A stretch of 64,000 bases of DNA from Gammaproteobacteria bacterium (GCA_013178375.1 JABLXQ010000028.1:1-64000), one strand, 5' to 3'. Shown: positions 17,567 through 29,300, counted from the first letter of the stretch. Numbers and translations: made by a program. Notes: generated by a model from the sequence alone, not told the origin.

Positions 17567-19087
17567 TCAGCTGGCGTTGTGCAAATCGATACTCTCGTCG
17601 TTCAGCAACTGCAACGAGCCCTTTTTCTTCTTGGAATCCTCGCCACGCATTCGCTGCAGACGATCCAGATAGGCCGCGTCGATGTCGCCGGTGACGTATT
17701 CGCCATTGAAAACCGAGCAATCGAAGCCGTCGATTTTCGGGTTGCCTTCCCGTGCCGCGGCGATCAGGTCCGGCAGGTCCTGGTATACCAGCCAGTCGGC
17801 GCCGATCAGCTTGCGGATTTCATCCACCGTGCGGCCATGGGCAATCAGTTCCGATGCTGCCGGCATGTCGATGCCATACACATTGGGATAACAGACTTCC
17901 GGCGCCGCCGAAGCGAAATACACTTTCTTCGCGCCCGCTTCCCGCGCCATTTCGATGATCTGGTTGCAGGTGGTGCCACGCACGATGGAGTCATCCACCA
18001 GCAGCACGTTCTTGCCCTGGAATTCCAGTTCGATCGCATTCAGTTTCTGGCGCACGGATTTCTGGCGCTCATGCTGGCCGGGCATGATGAATGTGCGGCC
18101 GATATAGCGGTTCTTGATGAAACCTTCGCGATATTTCACGCCCAGGTTGTTGGCCAGCTGCAGCGCCGACGTCCGGCTGGTATCCGGAATCGGGATCACC
18201 ACGTCGATGTCATGATCCGGCCACACGCGACGGATTTTTTCCGCCAGCCGCTCGCCCATGCGCAGGCGGGCCTTGTACACGGAAATGCCGTCCATGATGG
18301 AATCCGGCCGCGCCAGGTACACATGTTCGAAAATGCAGGGACGGTACACCGGATTGGACGCACACTGACGGGTGAACAGCTGCCCTTCCATGTTGATGTA
18401 CACCGCCTCGCCTGGCGCCACGTCGCGGATCAGCTGGAAGCCCATGGCCTGCAGCGCCACGCTCTCCGACGCAATCATGTATTCGACGCCGCTTTCAGTT
18501 TCGCGCTCGCCGAAACAGACCGGACGGATGCCAAACGGATCGCGGAAACCGACAATGCCGTAGCCGGTGATCATGGCCACCACAGCGTAGGCACCCTTGC
18601 AGCGGCGATGCACTGCAGAAACCGCTGAAAAGATATCTTCCTCGGTGGGCACCAGTTTGCCCAGCACCTGCAGTTCGTGCGCGAAAATGTTCAGCAGCAC
18701 TTCCGAATCGGAGTTGGTGTTGATGTGGCGCAGATCGGTTTTATACAGATCTTCGCCAATCTCGCCCGCATTGGTCAGGTTGCCGTTGTGGGCCAGGGTG
18801 ATGCCGTAGGGAGAATTCACGTAAAACGGCTGCGCCTCGGCGGAACTGGAGGTGCCGGCAGTGGGATAGCGCACGTGGCCGATGCCCATGTTGCCCTGCA
18901 GCCGGCGCATGTGGCGGGTGCGGAACACATCGCGCACCATGCCATTGTCCTTGCGCAGGAACAGTTTGTCCTGATCACAAGTGACCATTCCGGCGGCATC
19001 CTGGCCACGGTGCTGCAGCACCGTAAGGGCGTCATACAGGGTTTGATTAACGTTGGAGCGGCCAACGATGCCGACTATTCCGCACAT
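17567..19087 (-). CDS. purF: Amidophosphoribosyltransferase
   Basis: A 506-residue enzyme catalysing the first committed step of purine synthesis: glutamine plus PRPP gives phosphoribosylamine. The N-terminal nucleophile Cys2 (MCGIVGIVG) marks the class II glutaminase domain; the C-terminal phosphoribosyltransferase domain has the PRPP loop [19 protein letters not shown] ribosome binding site precedes the ATG. It follows cvpA as in many Gammaproteobacteria. Confidence 0.96.
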   Translation of the reverse strand: MCGIVGIVGRSNVNQTLYDALTVLQHRGQDAAGMVTCDQDKLFLRKDNGMVRDVFRTRHMRRLQGNMGIGHVRYPTAGTSSSAEAQPFYVNSPYGITLAHNGNLTNAGEIGEDLYKTDLRHINTNSDSEVLLNIFAHELQVLGKLVPTEEDIFSAVSAVHRRCKGAYAVVAMITGYGIVGFRDPFGIRPVCFGERETESGVEYMIASESVALQAMGFQLIRDVAPGEAVYINMEGQLFTRQCASNPVYRPCIFEHVYLARPDSIMDGISVYKARLRMGERLAEKIRRVWPDHDIDVVIPIPDTSRTSALQLANNLGVKYREGFIKNRYIGRTFIMPGQHERQKSVRQKLNAIELEFQGKNVLLVDDSIVRGTTCNQIIEMAREAGAKKVYFASAAPEVCYPNVYGIDMPAASELIAHGRTVDEIRKLIGADWLVYQDLPDLIAAAREGNPKIDGFDCSVFNGEYVTGDIDAAYLDRLQRMRGEDSKKKKGSLQLLNDESIDLHNAS

Positions 19088-19146
19088 TCGCTATTACCTC
19101 GATCGGTCATGAACTGCGATGAACAACAATGATAGCGCAAGCAGGA

Positions 19147-19647
19147 TCAGGTACGGCCGATGGCCATGATCCCGTTCCATGCTTTCTGCCCTACTTCCGC
19201 GGTCCAGCCTTCCACCAGCAGGAAATGGGGTATCAATTCAGACTTCTGCCACCAGGGATCGGCCGGCATCTGGGTGGTCCGCGACAACACGGACAGGCTC
19301 ACAACCACCAGCAATGCGCCGCGCGCGGCACCAAACACCATGCCCAGCAGACGGTCGGTCCCCGACAGCCCGGTGGCGCTGACAAACGCCTTGGCCAGGT
19401 GTTTGATCAGGGCGCCGACGATCAGGGTGAGCACGAACAATAATATGAATGCCACCGGCTGCCGCATGGAAGGCGGATCAACCAGATCGTTGAGAAGGAC
19501 GGCAAATGGCAGGCTGAACAGACGGGCAATGACAAACGCGGCAATCCAGCTGGCAAGAGAAATGGCTTCGATGGTAAACCCGCGCAGCAGACTCAGCACC
19601 ATGGAAACGGCGATGGAACCGAGAATCACATAATCGGCAATAGTCAT
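19147..19647 (-). CDS. cvpA: CvpA family inner-membrane protein
   Basis: A 166-residue membrane protein with four hydrophobic segments (about 5-20, 28-45, 65-85 and 102-120). CvpA proteins were named for colicin V production but are housekeeping membrane proteins tied to envelope stress, usually just upstream of purF, as here. The exact biochemical role is unknown. Confidence 0.9.
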   Translation of the reverse strand: MTIADYVILGSIAVSMVLSLLRGFTIEAISLASWIAAFVIARLFSLPFAVLLNDLVDPPSMRQPVAFILLFVLTLIVGALIKHLAKAFVSATGLSGTDRLLGMVFGAARGALLVVVSLSVLSRTTQMPADPWWQKSELIPHFLLVEGWTAEVGQKAWNGIMAIGRT

Positions 19648-19724
19648 CGTGGGGAATACTGACCGGTCCGGGGAAGAGCGCGCATTCTACCAAAAAGGCG
19701 GACAAAAATCCTACGCCAATCTGT

Positions 19725-20417
19725 TCAGGGAATGTACTTCAAAATCAGCGCCTTGAGCTGGAATTTCTGTTCCAGCTCCAGTTTCTGCTGATCCGCCCGC
19801 TGGCGGCGGATTTCAGGGCCCACATACACCTTGAACAGACTGCCGGCGGCAACCTTCACTGGCTTCACGAACGCGGGATAACCGTTGGCCTTGAGCTTGT
19901 CCCGCAGACCATCGGCATTGGGCTGGCTGGAAAAGGCGCCCACCTGGATGATCCAGGCATCTGCCAGATCCACTGTCTGACCGGGAGGTGCGGTTTGCAG
20001 GGCCTGGTCGATTTTCTTTTCCTGCTCGATGTAGGTCGCGACCGGGGAAGTGGCTTGCGTGGACGGGGTTGCAGGAGCGGAGGTTGCGGCAACGGGGGAT
20101 TGCTGCTGGGTCGCGGGGACGCTGGCCGTGGAGTTGGCAGCAGGATTGGCATCGGCGGGCATCTGGGTTGCCGCCTGCTCTTCCTGTTCCTGCTTCTGTT
20201 GGGTGACGGCGTTCACCACGGCCAGTTCCTGGGCGGCCTGCTGCTCGAGAGGCTCGATGTCCACTGCTTTCAGCGTCAGCGCGGGCTGCTCGGGGATGGC
20301 GTACTGGGTGGTGTCGATGCGCTGCTGCTGGCCGTCGAACACCAGCGGCAAAAAAATCACCGCCAGCGAGATCAGCACCAGTGCGCCTACCAGCCGTTGT
20401 TTGAGGTTTTGTTCCAA
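19725..20417 (-). CDS. dedD: SPOR domain protein, DedD-like
   Basis: A 230-residue bitopic protein: short cytoplasmic tail, one membrane helix (about 10-27), a Gln/Pro/Ala/Thr-rich linker and a C-terminal SPOR domain (about 150-228, WIIQVGAFSSQPNADGLRDKL ... FKVYVGPEIRR). SPOR domains bind denuded peptidoglycan at the septum. DedD is a non-essential cell-division protein. Its location between folC and cvpA matches the conserved order. The linker is low-complexity. Confidence 0.9.
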   Translation of the reverse strand: MEQNLKQRLVGALVLISLAVIFLPLVFDGQQQRIDTTQYAIPEQPALTLKAVDIEPLEQQAAQELAVVNAVTQQKQEQEEQAATQMPADANPAANSTASVPATQQQSPVAATSAPATPSTQATSPVATYIEQEKKIDQALQTAPPGQTVDLADAWIIQVGAFSSQPNADGLRDKLKANGYPAFVKPVKVAAGSLFKVYVGPEIRRQRADQQKLELEQKFQLKALILKYIP

Positions 20418-20421
20418 AGCG

Positions 20422-21765
20422 TTAGGTCCCCTTTTCTACGTTCCGAGTGCCTGTCGTCCGTGCGCGGTATTGTATTACGTCAGCGACAGTATAGAAGGAA
20501 CCGAAGACCAAAATCAGGTCGTCGCGCTGTGCCGATGCAAGAAGTCGGCGACAGGCTTGCGCGGGCGACGGGGCCGTAAAAACGACCCGTCCACCCGCTG
20601 CACGCAATTCATCGGCAATAGCGTCAGCGCCCTGCCCCCGCTCGCCCCCCAGAGTCACCGGGTACCAGCAGTCCACCACCGGCAGCAGTTCCGCCAGCGT
20701 GTCCGCCAGGGCCTTGTCCCGCAGCATGCCGACGATGCAGTGCACGCGGCGGTAGCGGGCCTGTGCCAGCCGGCGGGCCAGATGGGCAGCGGCATGGGGG
20801 TTGTGGCCGACATCCAGCATCAGGTCAGGCAGGTGCTGAACGATCTGCTGGCGCCCAGCCAGACTGGCATTTTCCAGACCGTCCCGGATTGCATCGGGGG
20901 CTAGCGGGAATGGGCTTAACGCCAGTGCCTGCAGCGCGAAAGCCGCGTTGGCGATATACAGCAGTGGAACCGGCAGCGCCTCCTGCACTGCGGGTTGCCG
21001 GGTCAGGTTCAGTCCCGCAAAGCGCCAGCCGTTTTCCCGCACCTGATAATCGAAATCCCGCCCCAGCTGCAGAAACGGAATCGACAGCGCCCGCAGGGAA
21101 TCCAGTACCAATGGCGGCGTATTGCGTTCGCCCAGCACCAGCGGCTTGCCGGCCCGGCCGATGCCGATTTTCTCCAGCCCGATTTTTTCGCGGGTATTGC
21201 CGAGAAAGGCTTGATGGTCCAGATCGATGGAGGTCACCACCGCCACATCCGCATCCCACACATTGACCGCGTCGAGACGGCCACCCAGCCCCACTTCCAG
21301 CACCAGCACATCGAGTTGCGCCTGCCTGAAAACCAGCAAGGCCGCGAGAGTGGTGAACTCAAAATAAGTGAGGCTGATGTCGTTGCGGGCAGACTCGATT
21401 TTTTCAAACGCGGCGATCAGCTGCTCATCCGACACCTCGGTGCCGTCAATACGCACGCGCTCGTTGAAATCGATCAGATGGGGGGACGTGTAAGTGCCGA
21501 CGCGATAACCGCCGGCGCGGAGAATGGATTCCAGAAACGCAACGGTGGAGCCTTTGCCGTTGGTACCGCCCACCGTAAAGATGAATGGCAGACCGGAAAG
21601 CAGGCCCAGCGCCTGCGCCACCCGGCTCACCCGCTCCAGACCCATGTCGATGGATTTGAAATGCAGACGCTCCAGTCGTTGCAGCCACTGGTCGAGGGTC
21701 GTCAACGTCACGGTGGACGTCGCCAACCCCTGACCGGTGGCCTGCAGCGACGGGGTATCGGTCAT
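20422..21765 (-). CDS. folC: Bifunctional dihydrofolate/folylpolyglutamate synthase
   Basis: A 447-residue Mur-ligase-family enzyme with the ATP loop TVGGTNGKGSTVAFLE and the Mg-binding region LDAVNVWDADVAVVTSIDLDHQAFLG. FolC adds glutamate to dihydropteroate and to folates. Its ATG shares one base with the accD stop (TGATG), so the two genes are translationally linked, as is common in this group. Confidence 0.95.
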   Translation of the reverse strand: MTDTPSLQATGQGLATSTVTLTTLDQWLQRLERLHFKSIDMGLERVSRVAQALGLLSGLPFIFTVGGTNGKGSTVAFLESILRAGGYRVGTYTSPHLIDFNERVRIDGTEVSDEQLIAAFEKIESARNDISLTYFEFTTLAALLVFRQAQLDVLVLEVGLGGRLDAVNVWDADVAVVTSIDLDHQAFLGNTREKIGLEKIGIGRAGKPLVLGERNTPPLVLDSLRALSIPFLQLGRDFDYQVRENGWRFAGLNLTRQPAVQEALPVPLLYIANAAFALQALALSPFPLAPDAIRDGLENASLAGRQQIVQHLPDLMLDVGHNPHAAAHLARRLAQARYRRVHCIVGMLRDKALADTLAELLPVVDCWYPVTLGGERGQGADAIADELRAAGGRVVFTAPSPAQACRRLLASAQRDDLILVFGSFYTVADVIQYRARTTGTRNVEKGT

Positions 21766-22631
21766 CAGGCTGCGTTTGCCGCCGGCAACAGCTTGGCCAT
21801 CAGGCGGTGCAGCGTGTCTTTCAACTGCAGGCGGTGCACGATCATGTCCAGCGCGCCATGTTCCAGCAGAAATTCACTGCGCTGGAAACCTTCCGGCAAC
21901 TTCTGGCGCACGGTCTGTTCGATGACGCGGGGCCCGGCAAAACCGATCAGCGCATTGGGCTCGGCGACATTAATATCACCCAGCATCGCCAGACTGGCCG
22001 ACACACCACCGTAAACCGGATCGGTCAGCACGGAAATGAACGGCAGGCGGGCTTCTTTCAGTTTTTCCAGTGCGGCACTGGTTTTCGCCATCTGCATCAG
22101 CGAGAACAGTGCTTCCTGCATGCGCGCACCGCCACTGGCGGAGAAGCACACGAATGGCGTCCGGGCTGCAATCGCCGCGTTCACACCGCGCACGAATTTC
22201 TCGCCGACGATGGAACCCATGGAGCCGCCCATGAATTCGAATTCAAAGGCAGATGCCACCACCGGATAATCATTGACCTTGCCTTTCAATACAATCAGCA
22301 CGTCTTTCTCGCCGGTGCTCTTTTGCGCGGCAACCAGACGATCTTTATAACGCTTGCTGTCCTTGAATTTCAGGCGATCAACCGGCTCCAGATCCGCCGC
22401 GATTTCGCTGCGTCCATCCTGATCCAGAAACAGGTCCAGCCGGCGCCGCGCACTCAGGCGCATGTGGTGATCGCACTTGGGGCAGACATCCAGATTCTTT
22501 TCCAGCTCGGGACGATAGAGAAACGCGCCGCATTTGGCACACTTCCGCCACAGTCCTTCGGGGATGTTGGTCTTCTTGTTTGTGTTTCTCCCAACACTGG
22601 GCAGGATTTTCTCAATCCAGCTGTTACTCAT
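21765..22631 (-). CDS. accD: Acetyl-CoA carboxylase carboxyltransferase beta subunit
   Basis: A 288-residue protein with the N-terminal four-cysteine zinc ribbon (CAKCGAFLY ... [12 protein letters not shown]) and a crotonase-like carboxyltransferase core ([19 protein letters not shown]). With AccA it transfers CO2 from biotin to acetyl-CoA to form malonyl-CoA. It lies between trpA and folC in the conserved order. Confidence 0.96.
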   Translation of the reverse strand: MSNSWIEKILPSVGRNTNKKTNIPEGLWRKCAKCGAFLYRPELEKNLDVCPKCDHHMRLSARRRLDLFLDQDGRSEIAADLEPVDRLKFKDSKRYKDRLVAAQKSTGEKDVLIVLKGKVNDYPVVASAFEFEFMGGSMGSIVGEKFVRGVNAAIAARTPFVCFSASGGARMQEALFSLMQMAKTSAALEKLKEARLPFISVLTDPVYGGVSASLAMLGDINVAEPNALIGFAGPRVIEQTVRQKLPEGFQRSEFLLEHGALDMIVHRLQLKDTLHRLMAKLLPAANAA

Positions 22632-22655
22632 AATGCCATCCTGAGTTAAGAATTA

Positions 22656-23465
22656 TTATTGGTCCAGACCCTGCCGCAGGGATTGCATGAGCTCGGCGAT
22701 GCGGGACTGCAGGGCAGGAAGGTCGTTCTGGTTTTGCGCCACCAGATTGACCAGCGCGCTGCCCACCACCACGCCATCAGCCTTTTCGCCGATCAAGCGC
22801 GCGGTTGCGGCATCCTTGATACCAAAGCCCACGGTAATGGGCAAATCCGTTAGTTTGCGAATTGTTTCCAGCTTGCGGTTCACCTCTTCCACATCCAGGT
22901 TCCCCGCCCCGGTCACACCCTTCACCGACACGTAATACAGGTAACCGCGCGCAGCCCGTGCAATTTTTTCGATACGCGGGGTTTTGGTTGTGGGCGCTAT
23001 CAGGAAGATGCAGTCGATACCGACCTTGGCGAAGGCGTCGGTCAGCGGCTTGGAGGCTTCCGGCGGCAGATCGACGATGATCATGCCATCAACACCCGCG
23101 GCCCCGGCATCCTGCGCAAACTTTTCATAGCCGTAGATTTCAACCGGGTTCAGATAACCCATCAGCACGATCGGCGTGGTGGTGTTGGTTTTGCGGAATT
23201 CACGCACCATGTCCAGCACGATCAGTGTGGTAACACCGTTCGCCAGCGCGCGCTCATGTGCCAGCTGGATCACCGGGCCATCCGCCATCGGATCGGAAAA
23301 CGGAATGCCGACCTCGATCAGGTCGGCGCCGTTTTCTGCCAGCACATGCAGCAGCGACACGGTGGCACCAATGGCAGGATCACCCGCCGTGATGAAGGGC
23401 ACCAGTGCCTTGCGGCGGTTCTCTTTCAATGTTGCAAAGCAAGCCTTGATGCGGCTCATGTTCAA
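22656..23465 (-). CDS. trpA: Tryptophan synthase alpha subunit
   Basis: A 269-residue TIM-barrel protein. Catalytic Glu in ADLIEVGIPFSDPMADGP and Asp in MIIVDLPPEAS are present, as is the phosphate loop GFGIKDAA. TrpA cleaves indole-3-glycerol phosphate to indole, which tunnels to TrpB. It follows trpB by 15 nt. Confidence 0.96.
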   Translation of the reverse strand: MNMSRIKACFATLKENRRKALVPFITAGDPAIGATVSLLHVLAENGADLIEVGIPFSDPMADGPVIQLAHERALANGVTTLIVLDMVREFRKTNTTTPIVLMGYLNPVEIYGYEKFAQDAGAAGVDGMIIVDLPPEASKPLTDAFAKVGIDCIFLIAPTTKTPRIEKIARAARGYLYYVSVKGVTGAGNLDVEEVNRKLETIRKLTDLPITVGFGIKDAATARLIGEKADGVVVGSALVNLVAQNQNDLPALQSRIAELMQSLRQGLDQ

Positions 23466-23480
23466 AAGCTCCTGTTCACC

Positions 23481-24698
23481 TTAGCCAAGGGAAATGCCAT
23501 CGAGTTTGGCAACGGTGTGAATGTCTTTGTCGCCACGGCCGGACAGGTTGACGATGATGATGCTGTCCTTGGGCATGGTGGGCGCCAGCTTCTCGGCATA
23601 GGCCACCGCGTGACTGGATTCCAGTGCCGGCATGATGCCTTCCACCAGGGTCAGTTTGCGGAACGCGGCGAGGGCTTCGTCGTCGTTGATCGCCACATAT
23701 TCCACACGGCCACAATCCTTCAGCCAAGAATGCTCGGGACCAACGCCGGGATAATCCAGGCCCGCCGACACCGAATGGGTGGGAATGATCTGGCCGTCCG
23801 CATCTTCCATCAGGTAGGTGCGGTTGCCGTGCAATACGCCGGGACGTCCGGCATTCAGCGGCGCCGCATGCTGGCCAGTGGCAACGCCCAGACCGCCCGC
23901 CTCCACGCCAATCATTTTCACCGACGCATCACCCAGCATCGGGTGGAACAGACCAATCGCATTGGAACCGCCGCCGACACAGGCGATCAGCGCATCCGGC
24001 AATTTGCCGGCCTGGTCCAGACACTGCTGGCGCGCCTCACGACCGATGACGCACTGGAAATCGCGCACCAGCATCGGATAAGGATGCGGTCCGGCAACAG
24101 TGCCGATGATGTAGAAGGTGTGATCGACGTTGGTCACCCAGTCGCGCAGGGCTTCGTTCATCGCGTCTTTCAGCGTCTTGGTGCCGGAGTGTACTGGGGT
24201 CACTTTCGCGCCCAGCAGTTTCATGCGGTACACATTGAGCGACTGGCGCTGGATGTCATCCCAGCCCATGAACACTTCGCACTCCAGGCCCAGACGCGCC
24301 GCCACAGTGGCAGTGGCCACGCCGTGCTGGCCGGCACCGGTCTCGGCGATCACTCGGCGTTTGCCGGTGAATTTCGCCAGCAGTGCCTGACCAATCGTGT
24401 TATTTACTTTATGGGCGCCGGTGTGGTTCAGGTCTTCCCGTTTCAGGTAGATCTGCGCACCGCCCAATTGCTTCGACCATCGTTCCGCATGATACAGGGG
24501 GGAAGGACGACCCACGTAGTGCGCCAGATCCTTGTCAAATGCCGCCTGGAATTCCGGATCTTTCGACAGCCGGCTGTAAATTTCCTCGAGTTCATCGAGG
24601 GCGGCCATCAGGGTTTCGGAAACAAACCGGCCACCGTAGGGGCCGAAATTGCCGTCCGCGTCCGGGGTATGCAGAAAATCACGCTCGTTGAGAGCCAC
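23481..24698 (-). CDS. trpB: Tryptophan synthase beta subunit
   Basis: A 405-residue PLP enzyme: the lysine is in [14 protein letters not shown] and the phosphate-binding loop is [10 protein letters not shown]. It condenses indole with serine. I place the start at GTG 24698 because AAGGAG stands 6 nt upstream and the length then matches the family; the ATG at 24722 would add eight residues and lies deeper inside trpF. The gene overlaps trpF by 20 bp, so its ribosome binding site is inside trpF. Confidence 0.95.
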   Translation of the reverse strand: MALNERDFLHTPDADGNFGPYGGRFVSETLMAALDELEEIYSRLSKDPEFQAAFDKDLAHYVGRPSPLYHAERWSKQLGGAQIYLKREDLNHTGAHKVNNTIGQALLAKFTGKRRVIAETGAGQHGVATATVAARLGLECEVFMGWDDIQRQSLNVYRMKLLGAKVTPVHSGTKTLKDAMNEALRDWVTNVDHTFYIIGTVAGPHPYPMLVRDFQCVIGREARQQCLDQAGKLPDALIACVGGGSNAIGLFHPMLGDASVKMIGVEAGGLGVATGQHAAPLNAGRPGVLHGNRTYLMEDADGQIIPTHSVSAGLDYPGVGPEHSWLKDCGRVEYVAINDDEALAAFRKLTLVEGIMPALESSHAVAYAEKLAPTMPKDSIIIVNLSGRGDKDIHTVAKLDGISLG

Positions 24699-25308
24699 TG
24701 TGTACTCCTTGCATGAATGCATCGATCAAAGCTGAATCTTTAATGCCCTTGGCCTGTTCCACCCCGCCGCTGACATCCACCGCCCAGGGAGAAACCTGCG
24801 CGATGGACTGGGCCACATTGGAGGGGGTCAATCCGCCCGCCAGAATCACCGGCTTTGCCAGATCACGGGGAATGCGTGACCAGTCGAAGGTCTGTCCGGT
24901 ACCACCTGCTTGCCCTGCCACAAAGGTATCGAGCAGCAAGCCGCGGCTGCTGTGGTAGATACGTGCCTGCTGGTGCAGATCGACGCCATCCTGCATGCGA
25001 ATGGCCTTGATGTAGGGCTTGCGGAAGCGACTGCAATAAGGCTCGGGCTCGTCGCCGTGGAACTGTAACAGATCCAGCGGCACAGTATGCATGACCGCCT
25101 CGACCCATTCCACCGGCGCATCGACAAACAGGCCCACCGTGGTCACAAACGCGGGCAGCGCGCGGACAATTTCCGCCGCTTTTACCGGCGCCACATTGCG
25201 GGGGCTGGGGCCGTAAAATACAAAGCCGATGGCGTCGGCCCCGGCGTTGGCTGCCGCCAGCGCGTCTTCAAGACGGGTGATGCCGCAGATTTTGACCCTG
25301 GTAGCCAC
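24679..25308 (-). CDS. trpF: Phosphoribosylanthranilate isomerase
   Basis: A 209-residue TIM-barrel enzyme with the catalytic cysteine in [28 protein letters not shown] and DVSGGVE motifs. It performs the Amadori rearrangement in tryptophan synthesis. A GTG at 25308 is preferred because GAGG lies 5 nt before it; another GTG two codons upstream (25314) falls on that ribosome binding site. It starts the trpF-trpB-trpA run. No leader peptide or attenuator was seen upstream. Confidence 0.95.
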   Translation of the reverse strand: MATRVKICGITRLEDALAAANAGADAIGFVFYGPSPRNVAPVKAAEIVRALPAFVTTVGLFVDAPVEWVEAVMHTVPLDLLQFHGDEPEPYCSRFRKPYIKAIRMQDGVDLHQQARIYHSSRGLLLDTFVAGQAGGTGQTFDWSRIPRDLAKPVILAGGLTPSNVAQSIAQVSPWAVDVSGGVEQAKGIKDSALIDAFMQGVHSGSQRA

Positions 25309-25394
25309 AGGCACCTCGGAATGATCGGGGGCAGGCAGTTTAACAGACTTCAGAAGGGAACCGCAGGGGGCGAAACTGTCGCATTGCCGCCTTG

Positions 25395-26183
25395 TTATAG
25401 CGGCATGAAAGGGGCGTCCGGGTCGGCGGCCGGGATTTCAAAATGCTCGGGATAATGAACCCGCATGAAATACAGGCCATACGGCGCGGCAGTAGGCGCG
25501 CCCTGGGTGCGATCGCGGGATTCCAGCACGTCCTTCGCCCAGCCCGCCGGGTATTTGCCAGCACCAATGGCCATCAGCACACCGGCAATGTTGCGCACCA
25601 TATGATGCAGGAAGGCGCTGGCCTGGATGTCCAGCACGATCAGGCGGCCCCGGCGATACAGATCGATTTTCTGCACGTCCTTGATGGGGGATTTGGCCTG
25701 ACAACCCTGGGCACGGAAGGCGCTGAAATCGTGCTCTCCCAGCAGGAATTGCGCTGCCTGCTGCATGGGCTCCAGTTCCAGCGGACGGAAATTCCAGCAC
25801 AGATGTTTCAGACCCAGCGCCGGCCGCACCGGGTGGTTGTAGATGACATATCGATAGGCGCGGGCTTTTGCGGAAAAGCGGGCATGGAATTCGTCGCTGG
25901 CGATCTTGGCCCAGCGCACCGAGATGCTATCCGGCAGGTTGGTGTTGCAGCCGAAGATCCAGCCCCGCATGTCGCGCACGGATTCGGTGTCGAAATGCAC
26001 CACCTGCCCCACCCCGTGCACACCCGCGTCAGTGCGGCCGGCACAGAAAACACCAACCTCGTGGTCCGCCACTCGCGACAGCGCTTTTTCCAGTTTTTCC
26101 TGCACGGTATTCGGATCATGGCCCTGGCGCTGCCAGCCGCCAAAAGAGCTGCCGTCGTATTCGACGCCTAAGGCAATCCGCAT
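25395..26183 (-). CDS. truA: tRNA pseudouridine synthase A (38-40)
   Basis: A 262-residue TruA with the catalytic aspartate in CAGRTDAGVHG and the conserved HHMVRNIAGVL near the C-terminus. It makes pseudouridine at positions 38-40 of tRNA anticodon arms. It lies between fimV and trpF as in Pseudomonas. The start codon is ATG (MRIALGVEYDGSSFGGWQRQ). Confidence 0.95.
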   Translation of the reverse strand: MRIALGVEYDGSSFGGWQRQGHDPNTVQEKLEKALSRVADHEVGVFCAGRTDAGVHGVGQVVHFDTESVRDMRGWIFGCNTNLPDSISVRWAKIASDEFHARFSAKARAYRYVIYNHPVRPALGLKHLCWNFRPLELEPMQQAAQFLLGEHDFSAFRAQGCQAKSPIKDVQKIDLYRRGRLIVLDIQASAFLHHMVRNIAGVLMAIGAGKYPAGWAKDVLESRDRTQGAPTAAPYGLYFMRVHYPEHFEIPAADPDAPFMPL

Positions 26184-26224
26184 GAGGAAGATTCTCCACT
26201 GGAACGGGGGCCGCGCCCAAAATG

Positions 26225-26248
26225 AAAAGAGGGCCGAAGCCCTCTTTT
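26225..26248 (-). terminator. Rho-independent terminator after fimV
   Basis: AAAAGAGGG (26225-26233) pairs perfectly with CCCTCTTTT (26240-26248). On the minus strand the loop is CTTCGG, giving a C(UUCG)G tetraloop, and the stem ends in a T-run. It lies 53 nt past the fimV stop and ahead of the truA start, so truA likely needs its own promoter. The stem also has a T-run on the plus strand. Confidence 0.85.
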
Positions 26249-26300
26249 ACTGCGCGGTCTCATTGAGGGACCGCCATGTTAAGGATGGAACCCGGCCAGT

Positions 26301-29300
26301 TCAAGCCTCCAGCCGGTTCAGCAGATCCCGCGCTTCCTGCTTCTGGTTGTCACTGCCTTCAATGAGCACCTCGTCAAGGATATCCTTGGCACCGTCGCGG
26401 TCACCCATGTCGATGTAGGCGCGGGCCAGATCCAGCTTGGTGGAGGTTTCATCTGCATCCGCCAGGAAATCCAGTTCGTCGCCACTGTCGATCTGATCAT
26501 TGGCGGCGAATGCAGGTGTGGACTGCACGGGTGCGGGCGGTGCGGCCGGTGTCGGCTCGATGTTGAAGTCGGCACTGCGCAGAGCTGGCGCCTGCACGGT
26601 AGCGTCCGCGTCGAACGACGGTTCTTCGTGGCTGAGGAAATCACCATCCAGATCCAGTTCATCCGCCAGTTGCGCGGCTGATTTCGCGTCCAGCGATGGC
26701 TCATCCTGGCTGGTTGGGGTGAAGGCGATGGTGCGGTCGTCGTCCAGGGAAGGCGCGGCTGTGTCTGCAGGACCCGTATCGAAATCCAGGTCGAAATCCA
26801 TGCTGTTGTCCACAGCTACCGGCGTTGAAGCCTCCGACGTTTCCACCTGATCGAAGTCCAGGGTGAGATCGGCATCGAAATCCAGGCCGGACGACTTGGC
26901 TACGGGCTCCTCTACCGAATCCAGCGAAAATTCGGAATCGAAATCCAGACCTTCATCCAGACTGGCAGGCGATGTTTTTGCCAGCGGCTCGGATTGTGCC
27001 ACGTCAAAATCGAAATCCAGACCGGCATCATCACTGGCAGCGGCTGGCGCTGGCGCTTCGTTTTCTGCCAGATCCAGATTCAGGTCAAAATCGAGGCCAC
27101 CGCCCAGATCCGCCTGCGCGGTATCGGCCGGTTCGGCAAAGCGGGCGCCGGTGTCTTCCAGATCGGCCAGATCGAAGTCCAGGCCAGCATCGGAATCCAG
27201 GTCCATCGCGGCGGACGAAGCGGGTTCGGCTTCGGCGATATCGAAGTCCATTGCTTCTTCCCCGGCGGCCGGTGACAGAAGGGTTTCATCGGCAGCAGCG
27301 GCAGAGACTGCCGCGGCGGCAGCTGGAGGCACCAGGCCCAGCCGGCCACGCAGATCGTCGGCGCGGCGCAGAGACTGCTTGTCACCAATCTCCTGCAGAG
27401 CGCGGTAGTGGGTCATGAAGGTATCGGGTTCTTTTGCATCCACGCACACTTCACACAGTTTCAGGCGAATGTCAGCACGATCCGGCTCCTTGACCGCCGC
27501 TTTCTGCAGCATTTCGATGGCCTGGGGATAGCGGCCATAGGCGATGTAAATATCGGCTTCGCCAATCACATCGGCCGTTTGCGGAACGGTTTCCTCGCGC
27601 ACGGATTGCACCGCGTCCGCAACGTCGTCAACCGGTTCCTCGAAGTCCATATCGATGTCGTCAGCCACATCACTGGCACCGGATTCCGGCATCTGGAAGT
27701 CTTCCACCAGAGCATTGTCCAGGTCTTCATCGCTGGCCTTCTTGCGGCGCATGGCCATCAGGCCCGCTGCCAGCAGAAGCAGGATAGTGCCTGCACCGAT
27801 ACCCAGATACAGCGGATTGGAAATCAGCTGGGTCAACAGATCCTGTTCCGGTTCCGGTTTGGTCGCGGCCGGCTCGGCAGTCTGGGGCTGCTCCATAACC
27901 GCCGGCGTCTCTTCCACTACGATAGGTTCCGCGCCGGGCTCGGCCATCTCGGCACCGCCAGCAGGCTGTTCAGTAACAGTCGGATCAACTGCGGACGGTT
28001 CCTCGACCGGCATTTCGGCGTCAGGCTTGGCTGGTTCCTGATAATTGAAATCCACTTCCGGCTGGGCGGCCTCGGCTGCAGGAGGCGTTTCCTCGATTTC
28101 CGCATTCACCGGCGCCACTGCCTCGGGTGTGGCAACCGGTTCAGGAGCTACTTCAGGTTCAGGTTTGGCAACGGGCTCTGCCACTGATGGCTGTGCAGCG
28201 GCGGCTTCCGCTTCCTGCTTTTGCTGCGCTTCCATGTCGGCCAGCTTGGCCTGCAGCGCCGCGATTTGCTGATCCTTCAGTGACAGCACCTTTTCGGACG
28301 TTTTCAACTGATCCGAAAGGTCGTTCATCTTGACCTTGAGGTCTTCGTTTTCCAGTTTGAATTTATCGACGTTCTCTTCAGCCACGGCCAGCTTGCTGCG
28401 CAGTTCGCCGCCACCGGCCTCACTGCCACCCGCACCGCTGTCACCTTCACCGCCGGTGCCGGACAACAACTTCAGGCGGCCCTCGTCAGACGGCTGGCCC
28501 TGGGCTGCTTCCTGATCCAGGCTGCGACCGGTCAGATCGATCTGGCGGGCTTCAGGTGTCGCTGCCCCGCCCTTGCGCGCAGCCAGACGCTCGCGCCAGA
28601 CGCGGTTCTGCTCGGCCACCATTTCAATGGCTTGACGGGAAGATACCTGACGGGCTTCGTCCGCAGACGGCGCACGCAGCACCTGACCCTTTTTCAGCAA
28701 ATTGATATTGCCGTCGATGAAGGCATCCGGATTGATCTGCTGCAGCGCGATCATGGTCTGGTGGATGCTGACATCATCAGCGGGCTTCATGTCCGTGGCG
28801 ATACCCCACAGACTGTCATTGGCACCGATGGTGTGGGTGCCGGCACCACCAGCGGATTCCGTAGACGGTGCGGGTGCGCTCTCAGGAACAAATTCGGGTG
28901 CGGGTGCAGCCTGGCTGGGCGCGGGCCGGCTGGCAGGCGCACTGGCAGCGGGACGTGGCGCCGGGGCAGACGCCTTGGGCTGGGTTACCGCCTGGGCGCG
29001 CTGGGCGCTGTAAATCGGCGGATCAAGGAACAGGGTGTATTCCCGCAGCAAACGACCGGCAGGCCAGTTCACTTCCACCAGGAAATTCAGGAACGGTTCC
29101 TTGACCGGCTTGCTGGAACGGACGCGAATGAAGGATTTGCCCTTTTCATTCACGGATACTTCGAATTTGAGATCAGTCAGGAAGTGCGAGCGCTCAACCC
29201 CGGCTGATTCGAAATCGCCGCTACTGGCCAACGACGGCAGTATTTCGGTACCGGTGAGCTCACGTACCTGCACCAGTTCGATCTCGGCGTCCAGCGGTTC

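Noticed and set aside
16363-18628. Long plus-strand open frames over metZ and purF
   Set aside because: Antisense artefacts of high GC content; the real genes are unmistakable.
23256-24716. A 486-codon plus-strand frame over trpA/trpB
   Set aside because: Antisense to trpB and trpA, which carry full catalytic motifs; no motif in the antisense product.
25315-25394. A trp leader peptide with attenuator before trpF
   Set aside because: No short frame with tandem Trp codons and no competing hairpins with a T-run were visible in the gap.
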